Below are positions 6,632 to 14,515 of a stretch of 17,385 nt of DNA, one piece after another (the first letter of the stretch is position 1; every line of letters starts with the position of its first letter). Both the position numbers and the translations under genes were made by a program. Origin of the DNA: Ignavibacteriales bacterium (GTDB taxonomy: Bacteria; Bacteroidota; Ignavibacteria; UBA10030); assembly GCA_016207365.1 (NCBI GenBank), contig JACQPU010000056.1, forward strand, positions 1 to 17,385. Reading direction: 5' to 3'. The notes under the pieces are model-generated. The model did not search any database, was not told the origin of the DNA, and worked only from the letters and a program-made list of their open reading frames with translations.

Positions 6632-8481
6632 CAGCGGTAGGCCTCTGTGACTACTGTTATTGTATCACTGCGCACTGGTTTCGGAATGGCAGGTTTCGGT
6701 TTATAGCGCTTGATTTCCCCGTGGATGTAACGCTCCATGACAAGGCCTGCGATGGGGGCTGCACGCGAGCCACCTGAGCCCGCGTTTTCCAGCATCACAA
6801 CCACGGCAATGACCGGCTCTTCAAACGGAGCGAAACCGATGAACCAGGCGTGACCCTCACCGTGGGGGTTTTCTGCTGTCCCAGTCTTCCCGGCAACAAT
6901 AACATCCGGAATTGCAGCTGCCCGGCCTGTTCCCCGTTGCTCGTTGACTACTCTCCTCATCCCTTCGCGGATGACATTCATCGTTTTTGCCGACAGCTTC
7001 AGCGGTCTGCTTCTTTGTTGAAACTGCTCAACTCTGTTTGTCAGTTTATTCCGTATCGCGTCAACAGCATGAGGCTGATGGAGCGCTCCGCTGTTTGACA
7101 GCGCTGCCGCGTAGACAGCCATTTGCAGCGGCGAAACCCCAAGCTCGCCCTGACCGACAGCCAGGCTGACCAAATATCCCTGTGTCCATCTTCCTTTTCC
7201 GTACACACGATCGTAGTATTCCGCCGTCGGCACCAGCCCTTGTGTTTCCTCGCCAATATCGACGCCTGTGGACTGACCGAACCCAAAACGTCGTCCATAC
7301 TCCGCCCACGGTTCAAGTCCGACTTTGTGAATAAGCTGATAAAAAAACACGTTGCAGCTTTTCTGGATTGCCTCGACCACATTTGTGGATCCATGCACGC
7401 TGAGGTCTTTAAAAATCCTGTTACCAAACCTGTACGCGCCGGTGCAGGTGATGCGGTAGTTCTCATCGATGATCCCCTCCTCCAATGCCGCTGCTGCAAG
7501 AACCATCTTGTACGTCGACCCCGGGGGATACCGTGTCATGGTTGCCCTGTTGAACAATGGCTTCGTCGTGTCGCTCGTCAGACGTATCCAATCTTCGAGA
7601 GGAGTAACACCACTGAAAATGGAAGGATCAAAGTCCGGTTTGCTCACGAGCGCGAGGATCCCACCGTTTGATGGATCTATCGCTACAACCGCCCCACGAT
7701 ACTGCGTCATGAGCGACTCCGCAAACGCCTGAACGCCGGCATCCAGGCTCAGAAGAAGATCAAAACCTTCCCGTGGCAGAATGTCGTTCTGTCCGTTTTC
7801 AAACGATCCAATGACCTTGCCCCTTGCGTCCACCGCAAGAAATTCATATCCCTTCTGACCGCGCAACATCACTTCATAACTCGCCTCCAATCCCGATGAA
7901 CCGATCAAATCACCCAACTTGTAGTACTCTCCCAGTTTTGCAAGCTGTGCATCGCTGATTTCCTTACAGTAACCCAGAAGATGGGGTGCATGGGCACTCG
8001 TCGGGTAATACCGTTTCGAATCGATCTGGTAATTGACTCCCGGGAGGAGATACAAGCGTTCTTCCAGCGCCGACAACGCTTTAAAATCGATATCGCGTTT
8101 AATGCGCGTTGGCGAAAAACGGGAATAAGCCCTTCCTTTTGCAATCCATTCCCGGATCGCCTCGCTGTCCATAGAGAGAATGCCCGAAAGAAGGGACAGA
8201 CTGTGCTCGTTAAACCCTGCAGGAGTGACGGTCACTGAATACGACGGTCCGACATCAACGAGCAACTGGCCGTGACGGTCGAACATGTAGCCTCGAATCG
8301 GTTCCCGGACGATCGCCCTGAGCGTGTTCTCGGTTGATTTTCTCCCCAGCTCAATGTTATACAACATCTGAAGCTGATAGAGTCTCAGAAACAGGAGTCC
8401 GATGATGCCGACCACAAGGAACTTCAGCACCTTGCGCCGGGCAGGAGAACCGAGGTCTTCATGATGAACGACCGTACTCAT
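6631..8481 (-). CDS. mrdA: Penicillin-binding protein 2 (elongation-specific transpeptidase)
   Basis: This class B PBP of 616 residues crosslinks glycan strands made by RodA. A single N-terminal membrane anchor (about 19-40) is followed by the dimerisation/pedestal domain with REPIRGYMFDRHGQLL (59-74). The transpeptidase domain carries S322-T-Y-K325 (serine nucleophile), S375-C-N and K532-T-G-T, all in the expected order and spacing. Unlike in E. coli PBP2, I see no obvious insertion. It sits between mreD (4-base ATGA overlap at its start) and rodA (1-base overlap at its end), so the two polymerase subunits are probably made in fixed proportion. The proline/lysine-rich C-terminal tail (after about 590) is presumably flexible. 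Confidence 0.95.
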   Translation of the reverse strand: MSTVVHHEDLGSPARRKVLKFLVVGIIGLLFLRLYQLQMLYNIELGRKSTENTLRAIVREPIRGYMFDRHGQLLVDVGPSYSVTVTPAGFNEHSLSLLSGILSMDSEAIREWIAKGRAYSRFSPTRIKRDIDFKALSALEERLYLLPGVNYQIDSKRYYPTSAHAPHLLGYCKEISDAQLAKLGEYYKLGDLIGSSGLEASYEVMLRGQKGYEFLAVDARGKVIGSFENGQNDILPREGFDLLLSLDAGVQAFAESLMTQYRGAVVAIDPSNGGILALVSKPDFDPSIFSGVTPLEDWIRLTSDTTKPLFNRATMTRYPPGSTYKMVLAAAALEEGIIDENYRITCTGAYRFGNRIFKDLSVHGSTNVVEAIQKSCNVFFYQLIHKVGLEPWAEYGRRFGFGQSTGVDIGEETQGLVPTAEYYDRVYGKGRWTQGYLVSLAVGQGELGVSPLQMAVYAAALSNSGALHQPHAVDAIRNKLTNRVEQFQQRSRPLKLSAKTMNVIREGMRRVVNEQRGTGRAAAIPDVIVAGKTGTAENPHGEGHAWFIGFAPFEEPVIAVVVMLENAGSGGSRAAPIAGLVMERYIHGEIKRYKPKPAIPKPVRSDTITVVTEAYR

Positions 8482-8969
8482 GCCGGTACACGCCGGGAAA
8501 ATGCGAACATGGGAAGCGCGCTCAGAATGCCGGTATAGAGAGTCGTTGCCGCGCTGTAATATATCACAGTTTGGATCAAGGGAACGTCGGACCCTTGAAG
8601 GAACACTGTATAGAAAATGAAATTGTGAACCAGCGAACTCAATCCTACAATCATCATGAACTGATACGACCCGAGCGTTTGGTCCGTCTTATTCTCATTA
8701 TAAAAATATCCTGCAAAAAAACCCGCCACGGTTTTCGACAGCGCTGCAAGACCAAACAACTGCGTGGCAAGAAGATCCTCCGCCAACCCCACCAGAAAGC
8801 CTGCTACTGTTGCTTCTCCTTGCCCCCTACGAAGGGCCGTAATCACCAACCAGATGAGCAGGAGATCCGGCAGGAACCCGCCGACAGAGAGAAACGGCAT
8901 GAATGTCGTTTGGACGATCAGAAGAACAAACACGATGAGAGCGCCGCGCAGACGATGTTCCATAGTCAC
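8478..8969 (-). CDS. mreD: Rod shape-determining membrane protein MreD
   Basis: This 163-residue integral membrane protein has about five hydrophobic segments, for example LIVFVLLIVQTTFMPFLSV at the N terminus and a central PDLLLIWLVITALRRGQGEATVAGFLVGLAEDLL stretch written here by its ends (PDLLLIW to LAEDLL). The G-FLVGLAEDLL element is typical of MreD. It links the cytoskeletal MreB/MreC scaffold to the synthases. The start shown is GTG at 8969, whose GTGA overlaps the mreC stop. An ATG at 8963 (two codons in) is an equally plausible start. Sequence conservation in this family is low, so gene order is a major part of the assignment. Confidence 0.92.
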   Translation of the reverse strand: MTMEHRLRGALIVFVLLIVQTTFMPFLSVGGFLPDLLLIWLVITALRRGQGEATVAGFLVGLAEDLLATQLFGLAALSKTVAGFFAGYFYNENKTDQTLGSYQFMMIVGLSSLVHNFIFYTVFLQGSDVPLIQTVIYYSAATTLYTGILSALPMFAFSRRVPA

Positions 8970-9805
8970 GGTGTGAGAAACTCTTCGACGTTCCGTTCCA
9001 AGGCGGTCCGTTCGGGATCGGGTTCCGCAACCATGACAAACACCTCTTCGAGCTTGACGAAATCGACGCCTGGAGCAATCACCACGTGTTTAAACAGGCT
9101 CCCCTCCTGTTCGCTCACTCTGTCAACCAATCCAACCCTGATTCCAGCCGGAAACGTACTGCTGTACTCCGACGTCATCACCACGTCGCCAGGCCGGACA
9201 TCGAGCGTTTTTGCAATGTTCTTCAGTATCAGACTCGAGCCGTCCCAAGCGAGGATCCCATCGACGCGGCTGCGCTGGATCTTGGCCGAGGCGCGGAAAT
9301 CCACATTCAGGAGGATATTCACGACAGCATAGGTCCCGCTGGCGGCAATAACTACACCGACGAGCCCTGCATCTGTCACCACGGGCATGGACGCTCGGAC
9401 ACCATCGGCTTCGCCGACATCCAGCGTAATGGAATTTCGCAACAGGGTGAGGTTTTTATTCACAACACTTGCAGCAACAAAGCGGTATCCCGGCCGGGCT
9501 TTCAACCCAAGCAGACGGCGCAGGCGGAGATTTTCAAGTCTTGCTTCTCTGAGCTGGCTTGCTTCATCTGCCAGCTCGATATTGGTTCTTCTGAGGATCT
9601 CGTTTTCAGCTCCAAGGCTCACGTAACGCGGAATGAATGCGATTTGCTCCTGGACAACGCCGAGCGTAACCGTCAGAATTGCCCTGAGCTGTTTGATTTG
9701 CGGTTTGTCGTTGAGGGAAAGAAGAATGAAGGATGCGATGACGAACGCCGAGAGAAGGACGTACTCGCGAAAATTCAAAAACAACGTATAAAGGCGTTCA
9801 AGCAT
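8966..9805 (-). CDS. mreC: Rod shape-determining protein MreC
   Basis: MreC is the periplasmic scaffold that activates the PBP2-RodA pair. The 279-residue protein has a short cytoplasmic start, one membrane helix (about 15-31), a coiled coil (about 65-98, with leucines and charged residues in heptads around ENEILRRTNIELADEASQL), and then the beta-rich MreC domain. The latter carries the typical NSITLDVGEADGVRASMPV and GDVVMTSEYSSTFPAGIRVG segments. The start is ATG at 9805; 50 bases separate it from the mreB stop. That gap includes the palindrome TCCGGCGCCGGA but no convincing promoter. Confidence 0.94.
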   Translation of the reverse strand: MLERLYTLFLNFREYVLLSAFVIASFILLSLNDKPQIKQLRAILTVTLGVVQEQIAFIPRYVSLGAENEILRRTNIELADEASQLREARLENLRLRRLLGLKARPGYRFVAASVVNKNLTLLRNSITLDVGEADGVRASMPVVTDAGLVGVVIAASGTYAVVNILLNVDFRASAKIQRSRVDGILAWDGSSLILKNIAKTLDVRPGDVVMTSEYSSTFPAGIRVGLVDRVSEQEGSLFKHVVIAPGVDFVKLEEVFVMVAEPDPERTALERNVEEFLTP

Positions 9806-9855
9806 ACGAAAGATTCAGGCGGGGGGAAGCGGAATGAATCCGGCGCCGGACCTCG

Positions 9856-10881
9856 TCAGTACCGCTTGCTCTTGATCAGCACCTTGGAATACTGGTCGAG
9901 GTTCTCCAGCACTTTGCCCGTCCCGCGCACAACAGCCGTCAGCGGATCCTCGGACACGTGGACGGGAAGATTTGTTTCCAACCGAAGCCGCTCATCCAGA
10001 CTTTTCAACAACGCTCCACCTCCGCTCAACATGATCCCACGGTCGAGAATGTCGGCCGAGAGCTCCGGCGGCGTGCGCTCCAGCGTCATTTTCACGGCCT
10101 CAACGATCTGTGCAATCGGTTCGTTCAATGCCTCACGAATCTCCACAGAGCTCACTTCAGTCGTCTTCGGAACACCGTTGACCAGATCCCGCCCTTTGAC
10201 CTGAATGGTGATTTCCTCCTTGAGCGGCATGGCCGATCCGACCTCGCACTTGATCGCCTCCGCCGTTCTCTCACCGATCAGAATATTGTGATTGCGTTTG
10301 AAGAATTGAATGATCGCATTATTCATTTCATCGCCGGCGACGCGGATGGATTCTTCATTCACGATACCGGACAACGCAATGACCGCGATTTCAGTTGTGC
10401 CTCCTCCAATATCCACGACCATATTGCCCACCGGCGCATCGACATCAAGCCCAACGCCGATGGCCGCGGCCATAGGCTCTGCAAGGAGATGCACTTCCTT
10501 TGCCCCTGCATGTTCCGCCGAATCGCGCACGGCTCGTTTTTCGACTTCTGTGATCCCGGAGGGTACGGAAACAACAATGCGCTTTGCAGGCACCCAGGCT
10601 GAATTGATCTTCTTGATGAACTCCCGGAGCATCCCTTCGGCAATTTCAAAATCCGCGATAACGCCGTCCTTCATTGGTCTGATGGTACGGATATCACGAT
10701 GTGTCCGGCCAAGCATTTCGCGCGCCTCGTTTCCGATCGCAATGATTTTCTTCGTATTACGATCGAAAGCAACAATCGATGGTTCATTCAGAACAATCCC
10801 TTTGCCCTTCATCCAGATCACGGTATTCGCGGTTCCGAGATCGATTGCTATGTCCGCGGAAAACAGAGAGAAAAGACCCAT
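9856..10881 (-). CDS. mreB: Actin-like cytoskeletal protein MreB
   Basis: MreB forms ATP-dependent membrane-associated filaments that orient elongasome movement. The 341-residue protein is full length. The phosphate-1 motif is AIDLGTANT (12-20), phosphate-2 is VVDIGGGTTEIAV (155-167), and the adenosine motif is LSGGGALLKSLDERL near the C terminus. The N terminus MGLFSLFSAD fits the amphipathic membrane-binding start. No Shine-Dalgarno sequence precedes the ATG at 10881. A TACATT hexamer lies six bases upstream, so a second, nearly leaderless transcript is possible besides read-through from purH. Confidence 0.97.
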   Translation of the reverse strand: MGLFSLFSADIAIDLGTANTVIWMKGKGIVLNEPSIVAFDRNTKKIIAIGNEAREMLGRTHRDIRTIRPMKDGVIADFEIAEGMLREFIKKINSAWVPAKRIVVSVPSGITEVEKRAVRDSAEHAGAKEVHLLAEPMAAAIGVGLDVDAPVGNMVVDIGGGTTEIAVIALSGIVNEESIRVAGDEMNNAIIQFFKRNHNILIGERTAEAIKCEVGSAMPLKEEITIQVKGRDLVNGVPKTTEVSSVEIREALNEPIAQIVEAVKMTLERTPPELSADILDRGIMLSGGGALLKSLDERLRLETNLPVHVSEDPLTAVVRGTGKVLENLDQYSKVLIKSKRY

Positions 10882-10884
10882 AGA

Positions 10885-10895
10885 AGGAATGTAAC
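10885..10895 (-). promoter_or_regulatory. Possible -10 element immediately upstream of mreB, shared with the purN promoter
   Basis: The minus strand reads GTTACATTCCT here, identical over 11 bases to the -10 region of the purN promoter (13159-13149). Its TACATT (10893-10888) lies six bases before the mreB ATG. No good -35 element is seen 17 bases upstream (TATATT). If used, transcription would begin at or next to the start codon. The 38-base gap from purH to mreB holds nothing else. Confidence 0.3.
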
Positions 10896-10920
10896 CAGTT
10901 AAAAATGAAGAATATAGTGG

Positions 10921-12483
10921 TCAGTGACGGAAATGACGAATTCCGGTGAAAACCATGGCAATGCCGTGATCATCGGCTGCCCGGATCACTCCGGCATCCC
11001 GAATGGAGCCTCCGGGTTGTATAACCGCAGTTGCACCTACCCGCACGGCTTCCAAGAGCCCGTCAGCAAAGGGGAAAAACGCGTCGGAAGCCACTGCACA
11101 GCCCTTGAGATCCAGGCCGGCCTCTTCAGCCTTCTGAGCCGCAATCCGGGCCGAATCCACCCTCGACATCTGGCCAGCTCCAATGCCCAGGGTCCTGTCG
11201 CCCGCCGCATAGACAATCGCATTGGATTTCACATGCTTGGCAACCCGCCAAGCAAAAAACATTGCCTGAAGCTCATCGTCCGTCGGTTTTCGGGCTGTGA
11301 CAACCTTCAGGTCCACCTGCGAAAGGGCATGCCGGTCGATCGTCTGCACAAGGTACCCACCCATGGCACTCCGGATTTCATAGGGACCCCGTTTCGCCTC
11401 CCACCGCAATCGAATCAGGCGTCGGTCCTTCTTCTTCCGCAGCATCACAAGGGCGTCATCAGAAAAGTCCGGGGCAGCGATGAGCTCGAGAAACAACTCG
11501 TTCATTGCACCGGCCGCATCGCGATCCACGGGTCTGTTTACTGCAACAATACCCCCAAACGCTGATTTTGGGTCCGTTGCAAGGGCTTTCGCAAATGCCT
11601 GAGAAAGATCCGTGCCAATGGCCACACCACATGGATTGTTATGCTTCACAATAACGACAGCGGGTTGATCAAACTCGCCGCTAAGAGACGATGCGGCGTC
11701 AAGATCCAGAACATTGTTGTACGATAATTCCCTGCCATGTATTTTTTCAAAGAGCGGATGGGAGCTTGTATGAAACGCTCCTTCCTGATGAGGATTCTCT
11801 CCATACCGAAGCGACAAATGTCGCTGCTCGGTAAGCATAAGGATCGCGGGAAGTGCCCCTGAGGTTTTTCGCAATTCAAGATACCGACTGATGACTGCAT
11901 CGTAGTGTGCCGTGTGGGCAAAAGCTTCGCACGCGAGGTCAAACCGTGTTTCCGCTCCGATCGATCCTCCAGATTGTTTCAACTCCTGAGTGATTTCTTC
12001 ATATCGGCGCGGATTGACCACGACTGCCGTGTGTCGATAGTTCTTGGCCGCAGCCCGCACCATGGCCGGCCCGCCGATGTCGATATTCTCGATCGCTTCC
12101 TCCAGCTGAACGTCCGGCCCGGCGACCGTTGCCTCAAATGGATAGAGATTAACAACGACCAAATCTATGGGCCTGATGCCGTGTTGCTCCAGTTCCTCAC
12201 GATGACGCGGATTATCCATCATCGCCAGCAGACCTGCGTGGATATTCGGGTGAAGGGTTTTCACACGACCGTCAAGAATTTCGGGAAAACCCGTGAGATT
12301 GGAAACCGGCGTCACAGACAGGCCCGCGTCCCTCAGAATACGAGACGTTCCACCAGTGGAGATGATTTCGATGCCAAGACTGGCAAGCTCCCGCGCGAGT
12401 TCAACAATACCGCTTTTCTCCGACACACTGATGAGAGCCCTGCGGATGACAAGGGCTGTATTGTCCCAGGGTGAAGCTTCCAT
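10921..12483 (-). CDS. purH: Bifunctional AICAR formyltransferase / IMP cyclohydrolase
   Basis: PurH carries out the last two steps of de novo purine synthesis, formylating AICAR and closing the ring to IMP. The 520-residue protein has the N-terminal MGS-like cyclohydrolase domain with ISTGGTSRIL (41-50) and GRVKTLHPNIHAGLL (72-86). The C-terminal formyltransferase has RYGENPHQ (226-233), catalytic K280-H281 in VKHNNPCG, and the terminal ASDAFFPFADG, QPGGSIRD and VFTGIRHFRH. The ATG at 12483 is preferred; an in-frame TTG at 12510 would add nine residues and overlap purN by 13 bases. It lies 14 bases after the purN stop. The linked position ahead of mreB is typical of the Bacteroidota/Chlorobiota order. 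Confidence 0.97.
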   Translation of the reverse strand: MEASPWDNTALVIRRALISVSEKSGIVELARELASLGIEIISTGGTSRILRDAGLSVTPVSNLTGFPEILDGRVKTLHPNIHAGLLAMMDNPRHREELEQHGIRPIDLVVVNLYPFEATVAGPDVQLEEAIENIDIGGPAMVRAAAKNYRHTAVVVNPRRYEEITQELKQSGGSIGAETRFDLACEAFAHTAHYDAVISRYLELRKTSGALPAILMLTEQRHLSLRYGENPHQEGAFHTSSHPLFEKIHGRELSYNNVLDLDAASSLSGEFDQPAVVIVKHNNPCGVAIGTDLSQAFAKALATDPKSAFGGIVAVNRPVDRDAAGAMNELFLELIAAPDFSDDALVMLRKKKDRRLIRLRWEAKRGPYEIRSAMGGYLVQTIDRHALSQVDLKVVTARKPTDDELQAMFFAWRVAKHVKSNAIVYAAGDRTLGIGAGQMSRVDSARIAAQKAEEAGLDLKGCAVASDAFFPFADGLLEAVRVGATAVIQPGGSIRDAGVIRAADDHGIAMVFTGIRHFRH

Positions 12484-12497
12484 GCGAACCGATCCAG

Positions 12498-13112
12498 TCA
12501 ACGAATCCAAACTGTTGTACCCTTCATCATCACCCTTCCTTCGGCAAATGCCCTGAGCGCCTGCGGATACATCTCGTGCTCGAGTTTTTGAACCTTGGCG
12601 GCCAGAGAGACGGGATCGTCATTTGCTGTGACTTCAATTGCGCGCTGCATGACAATCGGCCCATGATCGTACTCTTCGTCAACAAGGTGAACGGTTACCC
12701 CTGAAATCTTTACCCCTGATCGAATGACCGCTTCGTGAACACGCATACCGTACATGCCGGATCCTCCGAACGAAGGGAGGAGGGCTGGGTGAATGTTGGT
12801 GATTCTATTCCTAAATCGCGCAATGACATCGGGCGGGATCATTCTCATGTATCCGGCAAGTGCGATGAAATCGACTTCGTGCTGAGCCAGAAGAGAAATC
12901 AGTGCTTCGGAAAACGCTTCTTCGGACGGATACTCCTGCTGTCGGATACGGACGGCCGGGATATGGTTCGAGCGGGCAAGTTCCAATGCACCCGCCGAGG
13001 CATTATTACTGATGACAACAGAGAGCCTGGCCGGTAAGTCACCCTTGCGGATTGCTTCGAGGATCGCGCCCAAATTCGAGCCGCGCCCCGAGGCAAAAAC
13101 GGCTAAGTTCAT
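12498..13112 (-). CDS. purN: Phosphoribosylglycinamide (GAR) formyltransferase
   Basis: PurN transfers a formyl group from 10-formyltetrahydrofolate to GAR, step three of purine synthesis. The 204-residue sequence has the phosphate-binding FASGRGSNL (6-14), catalytic N106 and H108 in NIHPALLPSFGG, and the catalytic aspartate D145 in VDEEYDHGPI; positions agree with the E. coli enzyme to within one residue. Length is normal. It is the first gene behind the TTGACA/TACATT promoter and has a short leader with no Shine-Dalgarno sequence. It shares the operon with purH, so two formyltransferase steps of one pathway are co-expressed. Confidence 0.96.
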   Translation of the reverse strand: MNLAVFASGRGSNLGAILEAIRKGDLPARLSVVISNNASAGALELARSNHIPAVRIRQQEYPSEEAFSEALISLLAQHEVDFIALAGYMRMIPPDVIARFRNRITNIHPALLPSFGGSGMYGMRVHEAVIRSGVKISGVTVHLVDEEYDHGPIVMQRAIEVTANDDPVSLAAKVQKLEHEMYPQALRAFAEGRVMMKGTTVWIR

Positions 13113-13151
13113 GTAAGGGGGTTTCGAGAAAAACGAGTTCCGGGCGGTAGG

Positions 13152-13180
13152 AATGTAACGATAACTTGCAGGATTGTCAA
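13152..13180 (-). promoter_or_regulatory. Sigma70-type promoter for the purN-purH-mre operon
   Basis: On the minus strand a perfect -35 TTGACA (13180-13175) is followed by exactly 17 bases and TACATT (13157-13152; four of six to TATAAT). Transcription would start near 13145, giving a leader of about 33 bases before the purN ATG at 13112. It sits in the only real gap (13113-13201) between ldcA and purN. Confidence 0.65.
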
Positions 13181-13201
13181 TGAATTACGGGATTTCTGAG
13201 A

Positions 13202-14158
13202 TCAGGAAACAGCCGCTTCGGTAATCGCGAGAACGCGTTTTGACACATCAAGTATTGCCCGCACTCCCAAAGGAATCGTCAGTTTCTTTGGAATGTGTCC
13301 ATACTGAAAGTTCAAAAGCACTGGAACCCTCATCGATCTGGCAACGTCGGCGAGAACTTGATCAATCGTCAGGTGCGGCTTGGTGGGATCAGACGGCACG
13401 CAATCCGTGAAACGTCCCAGCACTAAGGCGCCGACGCTGTTCAGAATGCCGGCATGCCTTAATTGCACAAACATTCGATCCACGCGGTGAGGAGCTTCGT
13501 CTACATCCTCCACGACAAGGATAGAACCGCCATAGGACGGGCAAAATGGCGTACCAACCAGTGATGCGACAAGAGAAAGGTTTCCTCCCAAGAGCACACC
13601 GCCGATCCTTCCATTTCCCCTCACCTGGACCGGTTCATCCGAAGGATTCGCAAGTTCCCCGGCGGGCTCCGCAATTGTGATCATGTTCCAAAAATGCTCT
13701 TCGGTGTAGGGATCCATCCCATTCCACATCTCCACCCCTGCCATCGGTCCTGAAAATGTAATAAGCCCCGTCTTTCGAAACATCGCCAATTGAAGAGCTG
13801 TGAGATCGCTGTACCCTACAATGATTTTCGGATCATTCCTCAGCGCGCGATAATCGATCTTCTCCAGAATTCTGGGAGTACCGTACCCTCCCCGCAACGC
13901 AAAAATCGCACGCACGGATTTGTCGCGGATCATCGCGTTCACATCCTTTGCACGGTCTTCATCCTTCCCGGCAAGGTATCCGTTTTGATCCATCACATGC
14001 GTCCCTACCTTCACTCTGTAGCCACGGTGTTCGAGGTACCGCACCGCCTTGTCGATCTTTTCCTGTGAAGACGGCGTGCTTGCCGGCGAGATGAGTCCGA
14101 CAATTTCACGAGGCTTTAGACGGGGAGGGCGTCGGGATTTTCGTCGTACTTGTATCAT
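13202..14158 (-). CDS. LD-carboxypeptidase (peptidase S66, muramoyltetrapeptide carboxypeptidase)
   Basis: This enzyme family removes the terminal D-alanine from cytoplasmic murein tetrapeptides during cell-wall recycling; some relatives act on microcin C7-like compounds. The 318-residue protein shows the S66 catalytic set: nucleophile S117 in VGYSDLTAL, E217 in VVEDVDEAPHRVDRM and H288 in QYGHIPKKLTIPLG. It also has the conserved ALRGGYGTPRIL (87-98) and the GRIGGVLLGGNLSL segment (184-197). No signal peptide is seen, fitting a cytoplasmic role. The ATG at 14158 is chosen because upstream residues of the longer open frame (to 14260) do not resemble the family and overlap the methyltransferase remnant. 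The peptidoglycan theme matches the neighbouring elongasome operon, but the gene lies upstream of that operon's promoter. Confidence 0.9.
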   Translation of the reverse strand: MIQVRRKSRRPPRLKPREIVGLISPASTPSSQEKIDKAVRYLEHRGYRVKVGTHVMDQNGYLAGKDEDRAKDVNAMIRDKSVRAIFALRGGYGTPRILEKIDYRALRNDPKIIVGYSDLTALQLAMFRKTGLITFSGPMAGVEMWNGMDPYTEEHFWNMITIAEPAGELANPSDEPVQVRGNGRIGGVLLGGNLSLVASLVGTPFCPSYGGSILVVEDVDEAPHRVDRMFVQLRHAGILNSVGALVLGRFTDCVPSDPTKPHLTIDQVLADVARSMRVPVLLNFQYGHIPKKLTIPLGVRAILDVSKRVLAITEAAVS

Positions 14159-14214
14159 ACGAAACGTGGCGGAATTACCATCATTTGCGTCCTGCGTTGA
14201 TGATACCACCGGAG

Positions 14215-14515
14215 ATGATGGACAGACCCGATGTCGACGAACCGCTTGTCCTTGATGCACTGGATCAGCTGCGCGCGGTCAACAGACGCTTTGGTGCGCT
14301 CTCCGCCGTAACACGTGGCCTAAAGTGTCTCCTTGCCAACCTCCCTGCCAAGCAGGAAATCCACCATGCGTTATGATGCCGTTCAGTCGGTTCTTCGTTC
14401 CTTCACTGCGCAAGAACTTGCCCTCTTAGCTTCTGAAGCAGGCCTCCTCCACTGGACAATCATGCCCGTTCCGCTCTTCAGGATGCTGCTGATTGCACGA
14501 TTAGAAACTTCGTAG
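14215..14515 (+). pseudogene. Internally deleted class I SAM-dependent methyltransferase remnant
   Basis: Two plus-strand pieces in different frames look like the two ends of one methyltransferase. The first (ATG 14215, preceded by GGAG, to the TGA at 14374-14376) includes LDALDQLRAVNRRFGALSAV and resembles the helical N terminus of a methyltransferase-11/25-type family whose members start with a 'RRALRDLARVNRxxGG' helix. The second (about 14365 to the TAG at 14513-14515) includes SVLRSFTAQELALLASEAGL and ends PVPLFRMLLIARLETS. It matches the C terminus, where such enzymes read like 'SVxRAFTPxELRALAxxAGL...PFRLLLV'. The roughly 100 or more residues between, holding the SAM-binding glycine motif, are absent. 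The join is near 14340-14370. The tail overlaps the end of the phosphatase gene by 15 bases. It cannot encode an active enzyme. The family call is from pattern memory. Confidence 0.6.

Noticed and set aside
8571..9332. 253-codon plus-strand open frame across mreD and mreC
   Set aside because: Antisense to confident genes, low-complexity polar composition, no recognisable motif.
9806..9855. Palindrome TCCGGCGCCGGA between mreB and mreC as a terminator or operator
   Set aside because: Short GC palindrome with no loop and no T-run, in a gap where co-transcription is expected.
9086..10204. 372-codon open frame on the plus strand across mreC and mreB
   Set aside because: It lies antisense to two certain genes, its translation shows no domain, and it crosses the mreB-mreC gap. 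It is a by-product of codon bias on the other strand.
14159..14260. 34-residue upstream extension of the LD-carboxypeptidase
   Set aside because: The extension does not resemble S66 enzymes and lies over the divergent methyltransferase remnant; the family starts near MIQVRRKSRR.
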